Assembly: GCF_001404515.1 (NCBI RefSeq)
Contig: NZ_CXWE01000002.1
Location: 434,001-498,000 of the forward strand
Direction: 5' to 3'
Origin: Roseibium album
Lineage (GTDB): Bacteria; Pseudomonadota; Alphaproteobacteria; Rhizobiales; Stappiaceae
DNA: 64,000 bases
This document shows, one piece after another, positions 62,751 to 64,000 of the stretch (its first letter is position 1; each line of letters opens with the position of its first letter). The notes beneath the pieces were generated by a model. The model was not told the origin of the DNA. It made no database searches and was given only the letters and a program-made list of their open reading frames with translations. Made by a program: the position numbers and the translations under genes.

Positions 62751-63022
62751 TGGAACGCAAGGGCCGTTTCCGGCATCAGTCGCTTCAGGACAGGAAATCC
62801 ATCCAGAAACTGCTGGACGCGGTCAAACGCGGGATCTCGAAGGGAGAACTGCAGTTCGGTGACGATACTGGCGATATCACGCTCGAACCGAATGGCCTGA
62901 TGAACCTGCGGGTTACTGCAACCAACGAAGACGGCCAGTCCAGGCTCGATCTGCGCATCACCTGGACAAACGACACCCAGGACAAGAAAGACAGCGGCAA
63001 GCTGAAGGTCAAGGGCGGGTGA
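62747..63022 (+). CDS. Amphi-Trp domain-containing protein
   Basis: 91-residue protein. The C-terminal 60 residues show the amphi-Trp pattern: KGELQFGDDTGDITLEPNGL, then alternating hydrophobic and charged residues (NLRVTATNEDGQSRLDLRITW) ending at a conserved tryptophan. Such small proteins are the third defining member of GAK systems. It starts inside the end of the metallophosphatase gene. The stop is in the loop of a 10-bp hairpin. It may be the phosphorylated or ligated target of the pathway; that is only a guess. Confidence 0.85.
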   Translation: MMERKGRFRHQSLQDRKSIQKLLDAVKRGISKGELQFGDDTGDITLEPNGLMNLRVTATNEDGQSRLDLRITWTNDTQDKKDSGKLKVKGG

Positions 63023-63033
63023 TCCCGCCCTTG
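63010..63033. terminator. Hairpin over the amphi-Trp stop codon
   Basis: CAAGGGCGGG (63010-63019) pairs perfectly with CCCGCCCTTG (63024-63033); the 4-nt loop TGAT contains the stop. It lies just before the end of the converging M56 gene and could serve both strands, although no T-run follows. Confidence 0.65.
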
Positions 63034-63040
63034 TGGCCCG

Positions 63041-64000
63041 TTATCGCAGCGGGCGTTGTCCGAACGTGTTGATCGTCTCGAGGCGCTCCAGATTGATGAT
63101 TGTGGAGAGCATGAGCCGGTCCTGGGTCCAGTCGGCAGGTTTCTGGATCGACAGTGCCGACAGGAACACGACAGCAATCATCGGCAGGACCGCAAGGCAG
63201 ACGAAACCCCAGTGAGGCCGCAGACGGTCCCGTTCCAGAAGAGCCTCGACCCGACGCCGCAGTTTTTGAGCCGGAGACCTGCGCAGCAACCGGTTCTGCA
63301 CCTCGATGAGGGCAACAGCGGCAACATTGCCGACACGGTCTTTCGCGCTAAGATTCTGTCTCTTCCTGAGACCGGCCTGAGCCGCGCGAAGCAGGCACAT
63401 GCAGTAGGACCTCAGATCGACATTGGCGTCGTCGGTTACTTTCTGATCGCATGCCAGTTCCCGAAGCCGTTCGACCTCGGACTTCCAGAGATAGAAAAAC
63501 GGATTCCAGAAGAAGAACGGACGCAGCAACTCCAATCCGATTTCCCAGGTCACGTCGCCCTGACGCACATGCTGCAACTCGTGTTTGAGCACCAGTTTCA
63601 GATCCTCCGATCTTGCCAGAAGATCGGACGGGATCACAACATAGTGGCGACGCAGACCGCGTGCCGAAAACGGAACCAGAGCCCGGTCCGACAGCAGAAG
63701 ATGCAACCGCCCTGCACAACGCCATGTGTGACACGCCGCCAGCATGCGGTTAAGCCGAACGACACTGACAGCCAGCTTCGCGCCGAAATAGGTAAAGCCT
63801 GCGAGCAAAAACAGGACCACTGCCATGCCCGCACCTGGTGCAAACGAGAGCACGCTTTCCGTCAGACGACTTCGAAGCCCCAGGATAGACTGAAAATCTT
63901 CCGCCGGGATGGCTATGCCACCCCGAAGATATTGTGAAACCGCATAGTCGGTCAGATTTACGGTACCTGCGACAGGGACAACCTGCGCCATTTGCATCTG
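63041..64000 (-). CDS. M56 family (BlaR1-like) membrane metallopeptidase, 5' end outside window
   Basis: Antirepressor-type integral-membrane zinc peptidase. About 320 codons are visible and the frame is open to the window edge. The zinc site HELQHVRQGD (HExxH) is followed by ELACDQKVTDD with the third ligand region. Hydrophobic segments near VVLFLLAGFTYFGAKLAV and VCLAVLPMIAVVFLSAL span the membrane. Such genes usually pair with a BlaI-type repressor, which would lie to the right of the window. It converges on the GAK-type cluster. Confidence 0.87.
   Translation of the reverse strand, partial: QMQMAQVVPVAGTVNLTDYAVSQYLRGGIAIPAEDFQSILGLRSRLTESVLSFAPGAGMAVVLFLLAGFTYFGAKLAVSVVRLNRMLAACHTWRCAGRLHLLLSDRALVPFSARGLRRHYVVIPSDLLARSEDLKLVLKHELQHVRQGDVTWEIGLELLRPFFFWNPFFYLWKSEVERLRELACDQKVTDDANVDLRSYCMCLLRAAQAGLRKRQNLSAKDRVGNVAAVALIEVQNRLLRRSPAQKLRRRVEALLERDRLRPHWGFVCLAVLPMIAVVFLSALSIQKPADWTQDRLMLSTIINLERLETINTFGQRPLR

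Overview
The window is chromosomal DNA of an alphaproteobacterium, most likely a marine or soil member of the Stappiaceae/Rhizobiales (Labrenzia/Roseibium-like). The inference rests on three things: three-component TRAP transporters, periplasmic Tat-exported formate dehydrogenase with the DUF3305/DUF3306 accessory genes, and GC-rich codon use with many ATGA-coupled operons. No rRNA, complete insertion sequence, prophage or CRISPR array was seen.

Layout. 1-9.8 kb: histidine utilisation, with hutF leftward and hutI-hutH-hutG-hutU rightward around a palindromic operator, followed by a TRAP transporter (dctP, hairpin, dctQ, dctM). 9.8-15.1 kb: a NagZ-like glycosidase, a carboxymuconolactone-decarboxylase-family protein, a tungstate ABC transporter (tupB-tupC-tupA) and a small exported protein. 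15.2-29.4 kb: a formate-oxidation region. The leftward operon reads DUF3305, DUF3306, torD-like chaperone, Tat-target peptide, fdhA, fdhB, fdhC, a WD40-cytochrome c fusion and a 42-residue membrane peptide. A polyferredoxin, a periplasmic haem protein, DUF6494, Mrp/ApbC, a biotin/lipoate-ligase-like protein and a DUF6505-like protein follow. The tungstate importer beside fdhA suggests a tungsten- or molybdenum-dependent enzyme. 29.6-32.6 kb: an MFS exporter and a Tat-exported serine hydrolase.

32.6-39.0 kb is the most striking region: an RNA-repair locus. rtcR (CARF-AAA+ regulator) diverges from rsr (Ro60 orthologue), and rtcB (RNA ligase) lies downstream of rsr. Between rsr and rtcB I find six tandem structured units that look like bacterial Y RNAs. 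Each is closed by complementary ends sharing GGCGRATGCC on the 5' side and CTTG-CGCC on the 3' side, and several enclose a circularly permuted tRNA-like body. They surround one unrecognised protein gene. The regulator lacks a recognisable GAFTGA loop and I see no sigma54 promoter before rsr.

39.1-46.9 kb holds membrane proteins, a B12-binding radical SAM enzyme, a TetR/NmrA-family pair, a beta-carbonic anhydrase, and an operon of a YceI-OmpA fusion with a caspase-like protein ending in a CxxCH segment. 47-56.4 kb is a leftward catabolic operon (N-formylglutamate amidohydrolase-like, TRAP QMP, glutamine-synthetase-like ligase, aldehyde dehydrogenase, iron alcohol dehydrogenase) with a divergent RpiR-type regulator. 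I infer a gamma-glutamylated amine or amino-alcohol pathway. 56.7-63.0 kb is a tightly overlapping GAK-type system: NUDIX, PhoU-kinase fusion, ATP-grasp, HprK-related kinase B, histidine phosphatase, metallophosphatase and amphi-Trp protein. I know of no established physiological role for it. A partial M56 peptidase closes the window.

A recurring local habit is a strong hairpin at the gene end, often with the stop codon in its loop (DUF3306, rtcB, rtcR, amphi-Trp). Both TRAP binding-protein genes are also followed by a stable hairpin.
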